From: an uncultured Hyphomicrobiales bacterium
Lineage (GTDB): Bacteria > Pseudomonadota > Alphaproteobacteria > Rhizobiales > Beijerinckiaceae
Direction: 5' to 3'
DNA length: 35,907 nt
NCBI GenBank assembly: GCA_903889985.1
Contig: CAISZN010000275.1
Span: 1 to 35,907, forward strand
The notes under the pieces were generated by a model. The model had not been told where the DNA came from. It saw nothing but the letters and a program-made list of their open reading frames with translations, and searched no databases. Below are positions 17,608 to 26,439 of the stretch, in pieces. The position numbers were made by a program, and so were the translations under genes. Every line of letters begins with the position of its first letter. Position 1 is the first letter of the stretch.

Positions 17608-18498
17608 ATGAGCCTGAAGAGCATGACGGGATTCGCCCGCACGTCCGGCCATGCCGCGCCATGGGCCTGGGCCTGGGAGTTGAAGGCCGTCAACGCCAAA
17701 GGGCTGGACCTGCGCCTGCGGCTCCCCCCAGGTTTCGACCGCATTGAGGCGGAAGCACGCGCCAAGCTGGCGCAGAAGCTCGCTCGCGGCACCTGCTATG
17801 CGACTCTGACCGCCCAGCGCGACAGCGTGACCCCTGAGATCCGGGTCAACGAAGCTGCACTGCGCGCGCTCGTCGAGGCAGTCGGGCGCATTCCAACAGA
17901 GGGTACCGGTTTGCAGCCGGCCTCGCTCGATGCCCTGCTCGGTGTGCGCGGCATCGTCGAGGTGACGGAAGCTTCCGACGAGGAAGGCGTGATTGCAGCT
18001 GCCTGCAGTGCCGTACTTAAGGGCCTCGATTCAGCGCTCGCCGATTTTGTTGCGACCCGCGAAGCTGAGGGAGCCAATCTCACTGCCGTACTGAGACAAC
18101 GGGTGGAACGCATCGCCTCGCTGACGCAGGAGGCCGAGGACTGCCCCGGCCGCAAGCCTGAAGCCGTGCGTGCACGCCTTGCACAGGCTGTGGCAAATCT
18201 GACCGTGGCCTCGCCCGCGCTCGATCCTGCACGCCTGCATCAGGAGGCGATCCTGCTTGCGGCAAAAGCCGATATCCGCGAGGAACTCGACCGGCTGAAA
18301 AGCCACGTGGCCGCCGCCCGGGAGCTGCTGGCCTCGAAGGAGCCGGTGGGACGCAAACTTGATTTTCTGGCGCAGGAGTTCGGCCGCGAGGCCAATACGC
18401 TCTGTGCCAAGTCCAATGACACAGCCTTGACCGCCTTCGGGATGGAACTGCGCGTCGAGATCGAGCAGCTCCGCGAGCAGGTCCAGAACATCGAGTGA
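17608..18498 (+). CDS. yicC: YicC/YloC-family endoribonuclease
   Basis: A 296-residue protein of the YicC family. The diagnostic N-terminal SMTGFAR motif and the C-terminal DUF1732 region (IREELDRLKSHV, then VGRKLDFLAQEFGREANTL) are both present. E. coli YicC has been described as an endoribonuclease involved in RNA turnover, and the linkage to gmk is widely conserved. I chose the ATG at 17608 near the conserved motif, with GGAGA upstream; GTG at 17602 is equally well placed, and GTG at 17587 would lengthen the protein by seven residues. Its stop overlaps a possible GTG start of gmk. Confidence 0.93.
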   Translation: MSLKSMTGFARTSGHAAPWAWAWELKAVNAKGLDLRLRLPPGFDRIEAEARAKLAQKLARGTCYATLTAQRDSVTPEIRVNEAALRALVEAVGRIPTEGTGLQPASLDALLGVRGIVEVTEASDEEGVIAAACSAVLKGLDSALADFVATREAEGANLTAVLRQRVERIASLTQEAEDCPGRKPEAVRARLAQAVANLTVASPALDPARLHQEAILLAAKADIREELDRLKSHVAAARELLASKEPVGRKLDFLAQEFGREANTLCAKSNDTALTAFGMELRVEIEQLREQVQNIE

Positions 18499-18503
18499 TT
18501 GCC

Positions 18504-19175
18504 ATGGTAGATTCGCAGACATCCTCCACTCAGGCCTCCCCGATCGAAGAAGGTCGACGTGGCCTGATGCTGATCCTGTCGTCACCCTCGGGTGCTGGCA
18601 AGACGACGCTGACGCGCATGCTTTTGCAGGACAAGGCGGTGGACCTGTCATTGTCAGTGTCCGTCACAACGCGCGCTCGCCGTTCATCCGAGGTGGATGG
18701 TATCCATTATTATTTCATCAGCCGGGCGGAATTCGAGCGGCTGCGCGATGCCGGAGACCTTCTTGAACATGCAGAAGTGCATGGCAACTATTACGGCTCC
18801 CCGCGCGCCAAGGTCGAAGAAGTCCTCGCTGCCAGTCGCGATGTGCTGTTCGACATCGACTATCAGGGCACCCAGCAGGTGCGACAGAAGGCGCCCGGCG
18901 ATGTGGTGACGATCTTCATCCTGCCGCCCTCCATGCGAGAGCTTCAGGCGCGTCTCGAACGGCGCGCAGAGGATTCCGCCGACACCATTGCCAAGCGCCT
19001 GGCCAATGCGAAAAACGAAATCCAGCGCTGGACCACCTATGATTATGTGCTGGTGAACGACGACCTGCAGCGCACCTATCGGCAGGTCCTGTCGATCCTT
19101 GAAGCGGAGCGCCTGAAGCGGGCGCGTGCGCAGACTGCCATCACGCAGTTCGTCGATATTCTCCTCAAGGAATAA
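18504..19175 (+). CDS. gmk: Guanylate kinase
   Basis: About 223 residues. The P-loop SSPSGAGKTTL, the GMP-binding RSSEVDGIHYYFIS region, HGNYYGSP and the C-terminal NDDLQRTYRQVLSIL block all match guanylate kinase, which phosphorylates GMP to GDP and feeds GTP and (p)ppGpp pools. A roughly 20-residue polar N-terminal extension precedes the conserved start. The ATG at 18504 is preferred; a GTG at 18495 overlapping the yicC stop as GTGA is a close alternative, and neither has a strong Shine-Dalgarno. The stop directly abuts the stop of convergent radA. Confidence 0.95.
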   Translation: MVDSQTSSTQASPIEEGRRGLMLILSSPSGAGKTTLTRMLLQDKAVDLSLSVSVTTRARRSSEVDGIHYYFISRAEFERLRDAGDLLEHAEVHGNYYGSPRAKVEEVLAASRDVLFDIDYQGTQQVRQKAPGDVVTIFILPPSMRELQARLERRAEDSADTIAKRLANAKNEIQRWTTYDYVLVNDDLQRTYRQVLSILEAERLKRARAQTAITQFVDILLKE

Positions 19176-20579
19176 TCAGACCGCGCGAGGGCCGCTGCGC
19201 TTTGACTGGGCGCCAGCAGCCGCAATGTCCGCGACCAGGGTCGCGATATGTGCGCATGACGTCACGCTGAGCGGCATCTTCTCACCCTCCTGCTGGGAGG
19301 GCGGTGCGACTGCAGCCCTGAACCCGAGCTTTGCAGCCTCCTTCATGCGCAAGCCCGCATGAACGACCGGGCGAACGCTGCCTGAAAGCGCGACTTCACC
19401 GAAGTAAACCGTCTCGGGGGGAAGCTGGGCCCCGGTTAGCGATGACACCAGCGCTGCAGCAGCCGCAAGATCTGCTGCTGGTTCGTTGATGCGAAGCCCT
19501 CCGGCCACATTCAGGTAGATGTCGTGCTGGCCAAGGCGCAAGCCAGCCTGAGCCTCAAGCACCGCGACCACCATGGACAGGCGCGCCGGATCCCATCCAA
19601 CCACGGCCCGGCGCGGTGTCCCCAGTGCGGTTGGCGCCACGAGCGCCTGCACCTCCACGAGCACGGGCCGCGTGCCTTCCATTCCCGCAAAGACAGCTGC
19701 CCCGGGTGACGCGGCATCACGCCCGGCGAGGAAAAGCGCCGATGGATTGGCAACCTCGCTGAGGCCGCCACCCGTCATTTCAAAAACGCCGATCTCGTCG
19801 GTCGGACCAAAACGGTTCTTCACCGCGCGCAGGATGCGGAAGTGATGCCCGCCGTCGCCCTCGAAGGAGACCACTGCGTCGACCATGTGCTCGACGACAC
19901 GAGGTCCTGCGATCTGCCCATCCTTCGTAACGTGGCCAACGAGGATGACCGTTGCCCCACTCGTCTTCGCATAGCGGATCAGGGCCTGTGCGCTGCCTCG
20001 GACCTGAGTCACGGTACCGGGGGTGGATTCAACCATCTCGGTCCACATGGTCTGGATGGAGTCGATCACCACAAGGGAGGGTGCACGCCCCTGCATGAGT
20101 GTTGTCACGATGTCTTCAACGCTGGTCTCGGCGGCAAGCTCGACTGGAGACTTTGCAAGGCCGAGGCGTTCGGCGCGCAGGCGCACCTGTGCCACCGCCT
20201 CTTCGCCGGAAATATACACGACGCGATGACCCTGATTGGCGAGGGTCGCACAGGCCTGGATCAGAAGGGTCGACTTGCCGATGCCTGGTTCGCCGCCTAG
20301 CAACAGCACGGATCCCGGCACGAAGCCGCCACCGGTCAATCGATCGAGTTCACCGATGCCGGTCATGATGCGTGGTGGCGATTGGTTCTCGCCTGCCAGA
20401 CCCTGAAGGGGAAAGACTCGCCCCTTGCGGGCACCGCGCGCCGCCTGCGCCCCGATCCCCGTCGGATTACCCTCCTCCGACATGGAGTTCCATTCCCCGC
20501 AGGCGTCGCATTTGCCCTGCCATTTCTGGCTGATGGCGCCGCAGTTCTGGCAGGCGAAGGAGGTGCGGGTCTTGGCCAT
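19176..20579 (-). CDS. radA: DNA repair protein RadA
   Basis: A 467-residue RecA-like ATPase. An N-terminal zinc finger (CQNC at 10-13, CDAC about 14 residues later) precedes the Walker A block GGEPGIGKSTLL, the Sms/RadA-specific KNRFG motif (VKNRFGPTDEIGVF) and a Lon-like C-terminal domain (about 300-440). RadA promotes branch migration of recombination intermediates. It is the last gene of a minus-strand run and is preceded, three bases away, by a small coiled-coil gene. It converges on gmk with zero intergenic bases. In many Hyphomicrobiales radA follows alr directly; here a plus-strand pair lies between them. Confidence 0.96.
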   Translation of the reverse strand: MAKTRTSFACQNCGAISQKWQGKCDACGEWNSMSEEGNPTGIGAQAARGARKGRVFPLQGLAGENQSPPRIMTGIGELDRLTGGGFVPGSVLLLGGEPGIGKSTLLIQACATLANQGHRVVYISGEEAVAQVRLRAERLGLAKSPVELAAETSVEDIVTTLMQGRAPSLVVIDSIQTMWTEMVESTPGTVTQVRGSAQALIRYAKTSGATVILVGHVTKDGQIAGPRVVEHMVDAVVSFEGDGGHHFRILRAVKNRFGPTDEIGVFEMTGGGLSEVANPSALFLAGRDAASPGAAVFAGMEGTRPVLVEVQALVAPTALGTPRRAVVGWDPARLSMVVAVLEAQAGLRLGQHDIYLNVAGGLRINEPAADLAAAAALVSSLTGAQLPPETVYFGEVALSGSVRPVVHAGLRMKEAAKLGFRAAVAPPSQQEGEKMPLSVTSCAHIATLVADIAAAGAQSKRSGPRAV

Positions 20580-20582
20580 GGG

Positions 20583-20798
20583 TCAGGCTGCCTGTCGAAC
20601 TTCTGAAGGGGCTTCAACTGGAAATGAATGGAGATACCGGCGCAGGTCGCTGAGCTGGAGTTCCAGGCTTTCCTCGGCAGCACGAAGGGCATTGAGCGCT
20701 TCTTCGACCCGTGCTGTGGCCTCATTGAAGCTCGGAGCTGGGCCGAGTCGGCGGGAAAGATCGAGGTCGGCAGCGGACGGCGCGACATGCATGGTCAT
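20583..20798 (-). CDS. Small coiled-coil protein of unknown function upstream of radA
   Basis: A 71-residue protein beginning MTMHVAPSAADLDLS. The ATG at 20798 is supported by GGAGA nine bases upstream; an earlier TTG at 20831 has no such support. The central part (about residues 26-57, VEEALNALRAAEESLELQLSD) has the heptad-like Leu/Ala spacing of a coiled coil. No family is recognised. It ends three bases before radA on the same strand, so co-expression with RadA is likely, but a functional link is only a guess. Confidence 0.6.
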   Translation of the reverse strand: MTMHVAPSAADLDLSRRLGPAPSFNEATARVEEALNALRAAEESLELQLSDLRRYLHSFPVEAPSEVRQAA

Positions 20799-20902
20799 CG
20801 AACGGGTCTCCAGAATCGCAGAAGAGAACAATACAAGAACATTTGAGTGCTGGCGAGTCAGAAAGCCGAAATAGCGGCAAACTTGCAGACCGTCCTGATT
20901 TG

Positions 20903-20937
20903 TGTACTTATCGGTAAACTATATACTGAAAGGTACA
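20903..20937 (+). promoter_or_regulatory. Promoter with overlapping inverted repeat, candidate TetR operator
   Basis: A good -10 hexamer TATACT lies at 20922-20927; a weak -35 (TTTGTG at 20899-20904) is 17 bases upstream. Arms TGTACTTATCGG (20903-20914) and CTGAAAGGTACA (20926-20937) are inverted copies matching at 9 of 12 positions around an 11-base centre that covers most of the -10. Binding here would block RNA polymerase. The region is clearly AT-rich compared with its surroundings. The TetR gene two positions downstream is the likely ligand. Confidence 0.55.
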
Positions 20938-20946
20938 GAATTAATC

Positions 20947-21414
20947 ATGGACAGCAGGCCACCCTTTCCGCCCTTCACCGAGGAGACCGTCGCGCAAAAG
21001 GCCCGCATGGCCGAGGACGCCTGGAACAGCCGCGATCCAGACCGTGTCGCTCTGGCCTATACGACCGACAGCCTCTGGAGGAATCGCGCTGAATTCATCA
21101 AGGGGCGTGAAGACATTGCAGCCTTCCTGAAGCGCAAGTGGATGCGTGAGATCGACTACCGGCTCATCAAGGAGGTCTGGGCATTCCGGGACAATCGAAT
21201 TGCGGTGCGCTTCGCCTATGAGTGGCACGATGACGCCGGCCAGTGGTTTCGCAGCTACGGCAACGAAAACTGGGAATTTGACGAGCATGGTCTCATGCGG
21301 CGGCGCATTGCCAGCATCAACGACTTGCCGATCAGGGAAACGGACCGCAAGTTCTTCTGGCCGCTTGGGCGTCGACCCGAAGATCATCCAAGCCTGACGG
21401 AACTAGGCCTGTAA
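20947..21414 (+). CDS. DUF1348 / NTF2-like (SnoaL-fold) protein
   Basis: A 155-residue protein of the nuclear transport factor 2-like superfamily, closest in pattern to DUF1348. It shows [18 protein letters not shown], then [20 protein letters not shown], and [23 protein letters not shown], with a WPLGRRP end. Such proteins form small cone-shaped folds that bind or isomerise small hydrophobic molecules; the specific role is unknown. The ATG at 20947 is chosen since the conserved part begins soon after. The predicted leader is only about 13 bases, and the AAAGG at 20929-20933 is far from the start. Its TAA overlaps the next ATG (TAATG), pairing it with the TetR gene. Confidence 0.85.
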   Translation: MDSRPPFPPFTEETVAQKARMAEDAWNSRDPDRVALAYTTDSLWRNRAEFIKGREDIAAFLKRKWMREIDYRLIKEVWAFRDNRIAVRFAYEWHDDAGQWFRSYGNENWEFDEHGLMRRRIASINDLPIRETDRKFFWPLGRRPEDHPSLTELGL

Positions 21415-21986
21415 TGGCACGCATGATCCGCGAGCGTTCAGATGTTCTGCCCATGCTGGCGGAGGTGTTCCGCGAGCATGGGTTCGAGGGCGCGAGCCTA
21501 GCCTTGATCACAGCGGCAACCGGACTTGGAAAGGGTAGCCTCTATCACTTCTTTCCCGGCGGGAAAGAGGAGATGGCGGCAGCAGTCCTTGAAGAAATTG
21601 ATGGCTGGTTCGAACGGGAAATCTATGCGCCCCTTCGCCATCAATCAGACCCCGTCATTGCAATCGTAATCACCCTCGGCGCGGTTGAAGACTACTTCCG
21701 CTCTGGCCGCCGGGTGTGCCTCGTCGGCGCATTTGCTCTTGGAGAAACAAGAGACCGATTCAAGGAGGGTCTGCGTAGCTATTTCACGCGGTGGATCGAA
21801 GCGCTGGTCATGGCACTGACCCGTAGCGGACGCAGTGACCGGGATGCGCGGCTGCTTGCAGAGGACGCAGTGCTATCGATTCAGGGGGCGATTGTTCTGT
21901 CCCGTGCGCTCGATGATACCGGACCGTTCACGCGCACGATCACGCGGCTTCGAAGCGCGCTGACAGGATCTGGTCAGCCTAGATAG
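21414..21986 (+). CDS. TetR/AcrR-family transcriptional regulator
   Basis: A 190-residue regulator with an N-terminal helix-turn-helix (about residues 8-50; ALITAATGLGKGSLYHFF is the recognition region) and a variable ligand-binding C-terminal half. The pattern GKGSLYHFFPGGKEEMA places it near the LmrA/YxaF-type subgroup. It overlaps the NTF2-like gene by one base and is therefore probably autoregulated with it through the operator candidate at 20903-20937. Its 3' end overlaps the convergent alr 3' end by 13 bases. The pair breaks an otherwise conserved alr-radA linkage and looks like an accessory insertion. Confidence 0.92.
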   Translation: MARMIRERSDVLPMLAEVFREHGFEGASLALITAATGLGKGSLYHFFPGGKEEMAAAVLEEIDGWFEREIYAPLRHQSDPVIAIVITLGAVEDYFRSGRRVCLVGAFALGETRDRFKEGLRSYFTRWIEALVMALTRSGRSDRDARLLAEDAVLSIQGAIVLSRALDDTGPFTRTITRLRSALTGSGQPR

Positions 21987-23083
21987 ACGCGATGATACCG
22001 CCGTCCCAGATTGGTGAGGATCTCATAGCCGATCGTCCCAGCTCGCTGGCCCATGTCATCCACCGTGATGGCTGAGCCGAGCAGTTCAACTTTAGTGCCG
22101 ATGGATATGTCCGAGTCAGGCACATCGGTGACATCGATGATCGTCAGATCCATGGAGACGCGACCGGCAAAAGCACAGCGTCGCCCAGCCACGACCGCTT
22201 CGCCGCCAGGACGCGCATCCGTTGCCATCAGGTCGCGCGGCAGGCCATCTGCATAGCCAACACCGATTGTGGCAAGCCGGGATGCACGCTTTGCAGTCCA
22301 TTGGGCATTATAGCCAACCGTCGTTCCAGCCTCGATTTCGCGCAGCTGCAGGATCGGAGCGGTCAGGCGCACCACAGGCCGCATTGGATTGCGGTCATTA
22401 GGAGTGGGGTTGCCGCCGTAGAGCGCATAGCCCGGCCGTGCCAGGTCATAGGCAGGCAGTTGCGGCAGGAACAGAGCCGATGAATTGGCAAGACTGGCAG
22501 GAATACCAGGGAGCCGCTGCCGAGCTGCCTCAAATCGCTCAATCTGCAGAACATTGACCGGATCTTCGGGCACTTCCGAAGAGACGAGATGGCTCATGAC
22601 CAGAGCGACGTGCAAGCGAGACGGATCGACAAGATCGAGATCGGGAAGACTGCAGCCGAGCCTGTTCATCCCGGTGTCGACATGAATGGCGCAGGCCTGC
22701 CCTCCCGCTCCGGCCGAAAGCCACTTTTTAAGATCGCTGCGGGACCCAAGCACAGGATTGAGGGCGTGCGCCAGATAAAGCGCCGGATCAGCGCTGAGCC
22801 CGTTGAGGACGAAAATGCGTGAGACACCCGAAGTGCCAAGTGCTTCGCGTACGCGAATTCCCTCACTGACATGGGCAACAAAGAATGTCCGGCAACCAGC
22901 CCCAAAGAGTGCAGGAACCGCCTGTTCGATCCCGATCCCATAGGCATCGGCCTTGACCACGGCGGAACACTCGGTCGGCGCAATACGCGCGGCCAGCAGG
23001 CGCCAGTTGCCTGCCAGCGCGCCGAGATCGATCGTGAGCTCGGCCTGCGCTGCTTCTCGCGGGATGGGGAGAAGGCCCGCCAC
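21974..23083 (-). CDS. alr: Alanine racemase
   Basis: A 369-residue PLP-dependent enzyme that interconverts L- and D-alanine for peptidoglycan. The cofactor lysine is K44 in AVVKADAYGIG; the N-terminal TIM barrel is followed by a C-terminal beta domain with the catalytic tyrosine region IGVGYADGLPR and the RVSMDLTIIDV block. The start is a GTG immediately after the dnaB stop (TGA-GTG), indicating transcription and probably translational coupling with dnaB. It overlaps the convergent TetR gene by 13 bases at its end. Confidence 0.95.
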   Translation of the reverse strand: MAGLLPIPREAAQAELTIDLGALAGNWRLLAARIAPTECSAVVKADAYGIGIEQAVPALFGAGCRTFFVAHVSEGIRVREALGTSGVSRIFVLNGLSADPALYLAHALNPVLGSRSDLKKWLSAGAGGQACAIHVDTGMNRLGCSLPDLDLVDPSRLHVALVMSHLVSSEVPEDPVNVLQIERFEAARQRLPGIPASLANSSALFLPQLPAYDLARPGYALYGGNPTPNDRNPMRPVVRLTAPILQLREIEAGTTVGYNAQWTAKRASRLATIGVGYADGLPRDLMATDARPGGEAVVAGRRCAFAGRVSMDLTIIDVTDVPDSDISIGTKVELLGSAITVDDMGQRAGTIGYEILTNLGRRYHRVYLG

Positions 23084-24586
23084 TCAGATCCGCTCCGGAA
23101 GGGCATCCTCGCGTGCGAGATTGCCGAACCGGGTCATCTCAGCCTCGAAGGACAATTCCACTGTGCCAGTAGGACCATGACGCTGCTTGCCGATAATGAC
23201 TTCGGCCTTGCCATGGGCGCGTTCCATCTCGGTCATCCAGGCCACATGCTCCTCCGTGCCGGGGCGTGGCTCACGGTTCTTGAGATAGTATTCTTCACGA
23301 TAGACGAACATGACCACGTCGGCGTCCTGCTCGATGGAGCCAGATTCACGCAGATCTGACAGCTGCGGGCGCTTGTCGTCGCGCGATTCAACCTGACGGG
23401 ACAATTGTGACAGGGCGATGAGCGGAACATTGAGTTCCTTGGCCAGCGCCTTGAGGCCCGTCGTGATCTCGGTCAACTCCTGAACGCGGTTTTCTCCCTT
23501 GGACTTGGATCCAGAGAGAAGCTGCAGGTAGTCAACCACCAGAACGTCCAGGCCCCGTTGTCGCTTCAGCCGGCGAGCCCGCGCCACGAGTTGCGCAATG
23601 GAAATGCCGCCCGTCGGATCGATATAAAGAGGCACGGTCTGCATCTCGCGCGCAGCTTCCGAGATGCGGTGGAATTCGTGGTCGGTGATATCGCCTCGGC
23701 GGATTTTATAAGAGGCGACACCTGATTGTTCGGCAATCACGCGGGTGGCCAGCTGCTCGGACGACATTTCGAGCGAGAAGAAGCCCACGACGCCGCCATT
23801 GATGGCCTTGATGGAGCCATCGGGCTGCTGCTGGGACTGATAGGCGCGGGCCACGTTGAAGGCGATGTTGGTCGCCAGCGCCGTCTTGCCCATGCCAGGG
23901 CGTCCTGCGACGATAATCAAGTCGGACGGCTGCAGGCCACCCATCTTGGCGTCGAGATCGTTCAGCCCGGTCGAGATGCCCGACAGCTTGCCGTCCCGCT
24001 CATAGGCCGCGGCAGCCATGTCGATGGCTGTCGCCAAGGCGGTCTGGAAGCTCTGAAAACCGCCGTCGTAGCGCCCCTTTTCCGCAATCTGGTAGAGGCG
24101 CCGCTCGGCGTCCTCGATCTGCTCGCGCGGGCCAAGGTCAACCGGAGCGTCATAGGCCGTGTTGACGAGGTCTTCGCCGATATTGATCAGGTCTCGGCGG
24201 ATTGCGAGATCATAAATCGTGCGGCCATAGTCTTCCGCATTGATCACCGTTGTCGCTTCTGCTGCGAGGCGGGCCAGATATTGTGGAATCGTGATCCCAC
24301 CTAGATCTTGTTCGCCCAGAAACGTCTTGAGAGTGACAGGGGTCGCAACCTTGCCGGCGCGGATGAGCTGCGACATGACCTCGAAGATGCGCTTGTGCAG
24401 CTCTTCGGAAAAATGCGCAGGCTGCAGGAAATCCGAGATACGGTCGTAGGCGTCATTATTGACGAGAACAGCGCCCAGAAGGGCCTGCTCCGCCTCCACA
24501 TTGTGAGGCTGGACACGATATGTGGGGCCTTCCTGTTGGTCCGGCGAAAAGCCGAAACGGCCCGTCAATTGTTCGACGGCTGACAT
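23084..24586 (-). CDS. dnaB: Replicative DNA helicase DnaB
   Basis: A 500-residue hexameric SF4 helicase. The N-terminal DnaB domain (about residues 20-125, starting PHNVEAEQALLGAVL) is joined by a linker to the RecA-like motor domain with Walker A GRPGMGKTALA, Walker B VLVVDYLQLL, and the LSQLSRQVESR and SLRESGSIEQDAD-like arginine-finger segments. It unwinds DNA at the fork and recruits primase. It lies 192 bases downstream of purF and leads directly into alr. I see no inserted intein or other interruption. Confidence 0.97.
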   Translation of the reverse strand: MSAVEQLTGRFGFSPDQQEGPTYRVQPHNVEAEQALLGAVLVNNDAYDRISDFLQPAHFSEELHKRIFEVMSQLIRAGKVATPVTLKTFLGEQDLGGITIPQYLARLAAEATTVINAEDYGRTIYDLAIRRDLINIGEDLVNTAYDAPVDLGPREQIEDAERRLYQIAEKGRYDGGFQSFQTALATAIDMAAAAYERDGKLSGISTGLNDLDAKMGGLQPSDLIIVAGRPGMGKTALATNIAFNVARAYQSQQQPDGSIKAINGGVVGFFSLEMSSEQLATRVIAEQSGVASYKIRRGDITDHEFHRISEAAREMQTVPLYIDPTGGISIAQLVARARRLKRQRGLDVLVVDYLQLLSGSKSKGENRVQELTEITTGLKALAKELNVPLIALSQLSRQVESRDDKRPQLSDLRESGSIEQDADVVMFVYREEYYLKNREPRPGTEEHVAWMTEMERAHGKAEVIIGKQRHGPTGTVELSFEAEMTRFGNLAREDALPERI

Positions 24587-24778
24587 GGATCTCGACTGTT
24601 GGAACGGTTACGCGCCAGACGCGATCGGATGCCAATGGCCCTCTGCGCGTCTTCCCTCTTGTGACACGTCGCTGGGGGAGTCGGGAGTCGCATTCCTGCT
24701 TGTGTCCCGCTTTTCACAGCAGGCCGAAGAAGGATCCAGAACGGGATTGACTCCGGACAGGCCCGGTTTATCTGGGAA

Positions 24779-26314
24779 TCAGCCAGTCTCGGCCAGGAGC
24801 GAGAGCTGCTTGCGGCCATCCTGCTCCGTAAGATCGGTCAAATGGGTAGGGTAGTCTCCGGTAAAGCAGTGATCGGTGAACTGCGGACGCAACGGATTGC
24901 GGCCATCTTCGCCCATCGCCTTATAAATCCCGTCGACCGACAGGAACGCGAGGCTATCACAGCCGATATACGCTCGCATTTCCTCAAGATTATGTGTGGC
25001 AGCGAGTAGCTTTTCCTTCCGGGGCGTATCGATGCCGTAATAGTCCGGATGGGTGATCGGCGGCGAAGAAATGCGGAAATGCACTTCCTTGGCGCCTGCA
25101 TCGCGCATCATCTGAACGATTTTCACCGAGGTGGTCCCGCGCACGATCGAATCGTCGATCAGGATGATGCGCTTGTCTTTCACAACCGAACGATTGGCGC
25201 TGTGCTTCAGTCGCACGCCGAGCTCTCGGATCGACTGTGTCGGCTGAATGAAGGTTCGTCCGACGTAATGATTGCGGATGATGCCGAGTTCGAATGGAAT
25301 GCCAGAGGCCGATGCATAGCCGATAGCTGCAGGCACGCCAGAATCTGGCACTGGCACCACCACGTCCGCCTCGACGCCCGATTCTTCAGCAAGCTGGGCG
25401 CCCATGCGCTTGCGCACATCATAGACGTGTCGGCCGTGCACGATGGAATCGGGTCGCGCAAAATAGATGTATTCGAAAATACAGGGGCGCGCCGGCACCG
25501 GCGGGAATGGCTTGTGCGATTCAATGCCCGCGGGATTCTCCGCCGTCTTTTCGGAAATGACGACCACCTCGCCATTTTCGACGTCGCGCACGAATGTTGC
25601 GCCAATGATGTCGAGCGCGCAGGTTTCTGACGCCAGAATGTAATGACCGTCGAGCTCACCGAGCACCAGCGGCCGGATCCCAAGCGGATCGCGCACACCG
25701 ATGAGCTTCTTGTTGGTGACAGCGACAAGTGAATAGGCGCCCTCGAGCTGGCGCAGGGCCTCGATGAAGCGATCGAGGATGCGTCCCTTCCGGCTTCGCG
25801 CCACAAGATGAAGGATGACCTCCGTGTCGGACGTCGACTGATAGATGGCGCCCTGCCGCACGAGTTCGCGGCGCAGAGACAATCCATTGGTCAGGTTGCC
25901 GTTATGGGCGACCGCAAATCCACCGGAATCGAGTTCAGCAAACAGCGGCTGCACATTGCGAAGAATGGTCTCGCCCGTTGTCGAATAGCGTACATGGCCG
26001 ATGGCCGCGCTGCCGGGAAGTCGGTCAATGGTCGCCCGCGACGAGAAGTGGTCACCCACGAGGCCCATGCGACGTTCGGAATTGAACCGTTTGCCGTCGA
26101 ACGCGACGATGCCGGCCGCCTCCTGGCCACGATGCTGCAGAGCATGTAGGCCCAAGGCCGTGATGGCCGCAGCATCCGGATGTCCAAAAATACCAAAGAC
26201 GCCGCACTCTTCCCGAAGGCGATCACCCTCCAGATCGAAATCCTCGATCTGGCTCTCCGGCGGATACTGATCGTGGATCGCACCGGGGTTCTGGGACGAA
26301 TCGACTCGGCTCAT
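24779..26314 (-). CDS. purF: Amidophosphoribosyltransferase
   Basis: A 511-residue enzyme for the first committed step of purine synthesis, moving glutamine amide nitrogen onto PRPP. A 36-residue propeptide precedes the conserved ECGVFGIFG, so C37 is the expected N-terminal nucleophile after processing. The glutaminase domain covers about 37-270, and the PRPP-binding motif IILIDDSIVRGTTSVKI follows in the C-terminal phosphoribosyltransferase domain. It lies downstream of cvpA on the same strand, the usual arrangement. Confidence 0.97.
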   Translation of the reverse strand: MSRVDSSQNPGAIHDQYPPESQIEDFDLEGDRLREECGVFGIFGHPDAAAITALGLHALQHRGQEAAGIVAFDGKRFNSERRMGLVGDHFSSRATIDRLPGSAAIGHVRYSTTGETILRNVQPLFAELDSGGFAVAHNGNLTNGLSLRRELVRQGAIYQSTSDTEVILHLVARSRKGRILDRFIEALRQLEGAYSLVAVTNKKLIGVRDPLGIRPLVLGELDGHYILASETCALDIIGATFVRDVENGEVVVISEKTAENPAGIESHKPFPPVPARPCIFEYIYFARPDSIVHGRHVYDVRKRMGAQLAEESGVEADVVVPVPDSGVPAAIGYASASGIPFELGIIRNHYVGRTFIQPTQSIRELGVRLKHSANRSVVKDKRIILIDDSIVRGTTSVKIVQMMRDAGAKEVHFRISSPPITHPDYYGIDTPRKEKLLAATHNLEEMRAYIGCDSLAFLSVDGIYKAMGEDGRNPLRPQFTDHCFTGDYPTHLTDLTEQDGRKQLSLLAETG

Positions 26315-26439
26315 CTCGGATATCCTCTGCCCGGCTCAAAGCGGACCTGGCGCCAGTGGCGACTCGGCGCCCGGTCCGATCATGACATAGTGTGACGGTC
26401 CTTGCTTTTTAAGCCGTCAATCGAACTGTTCAAAGCCCT

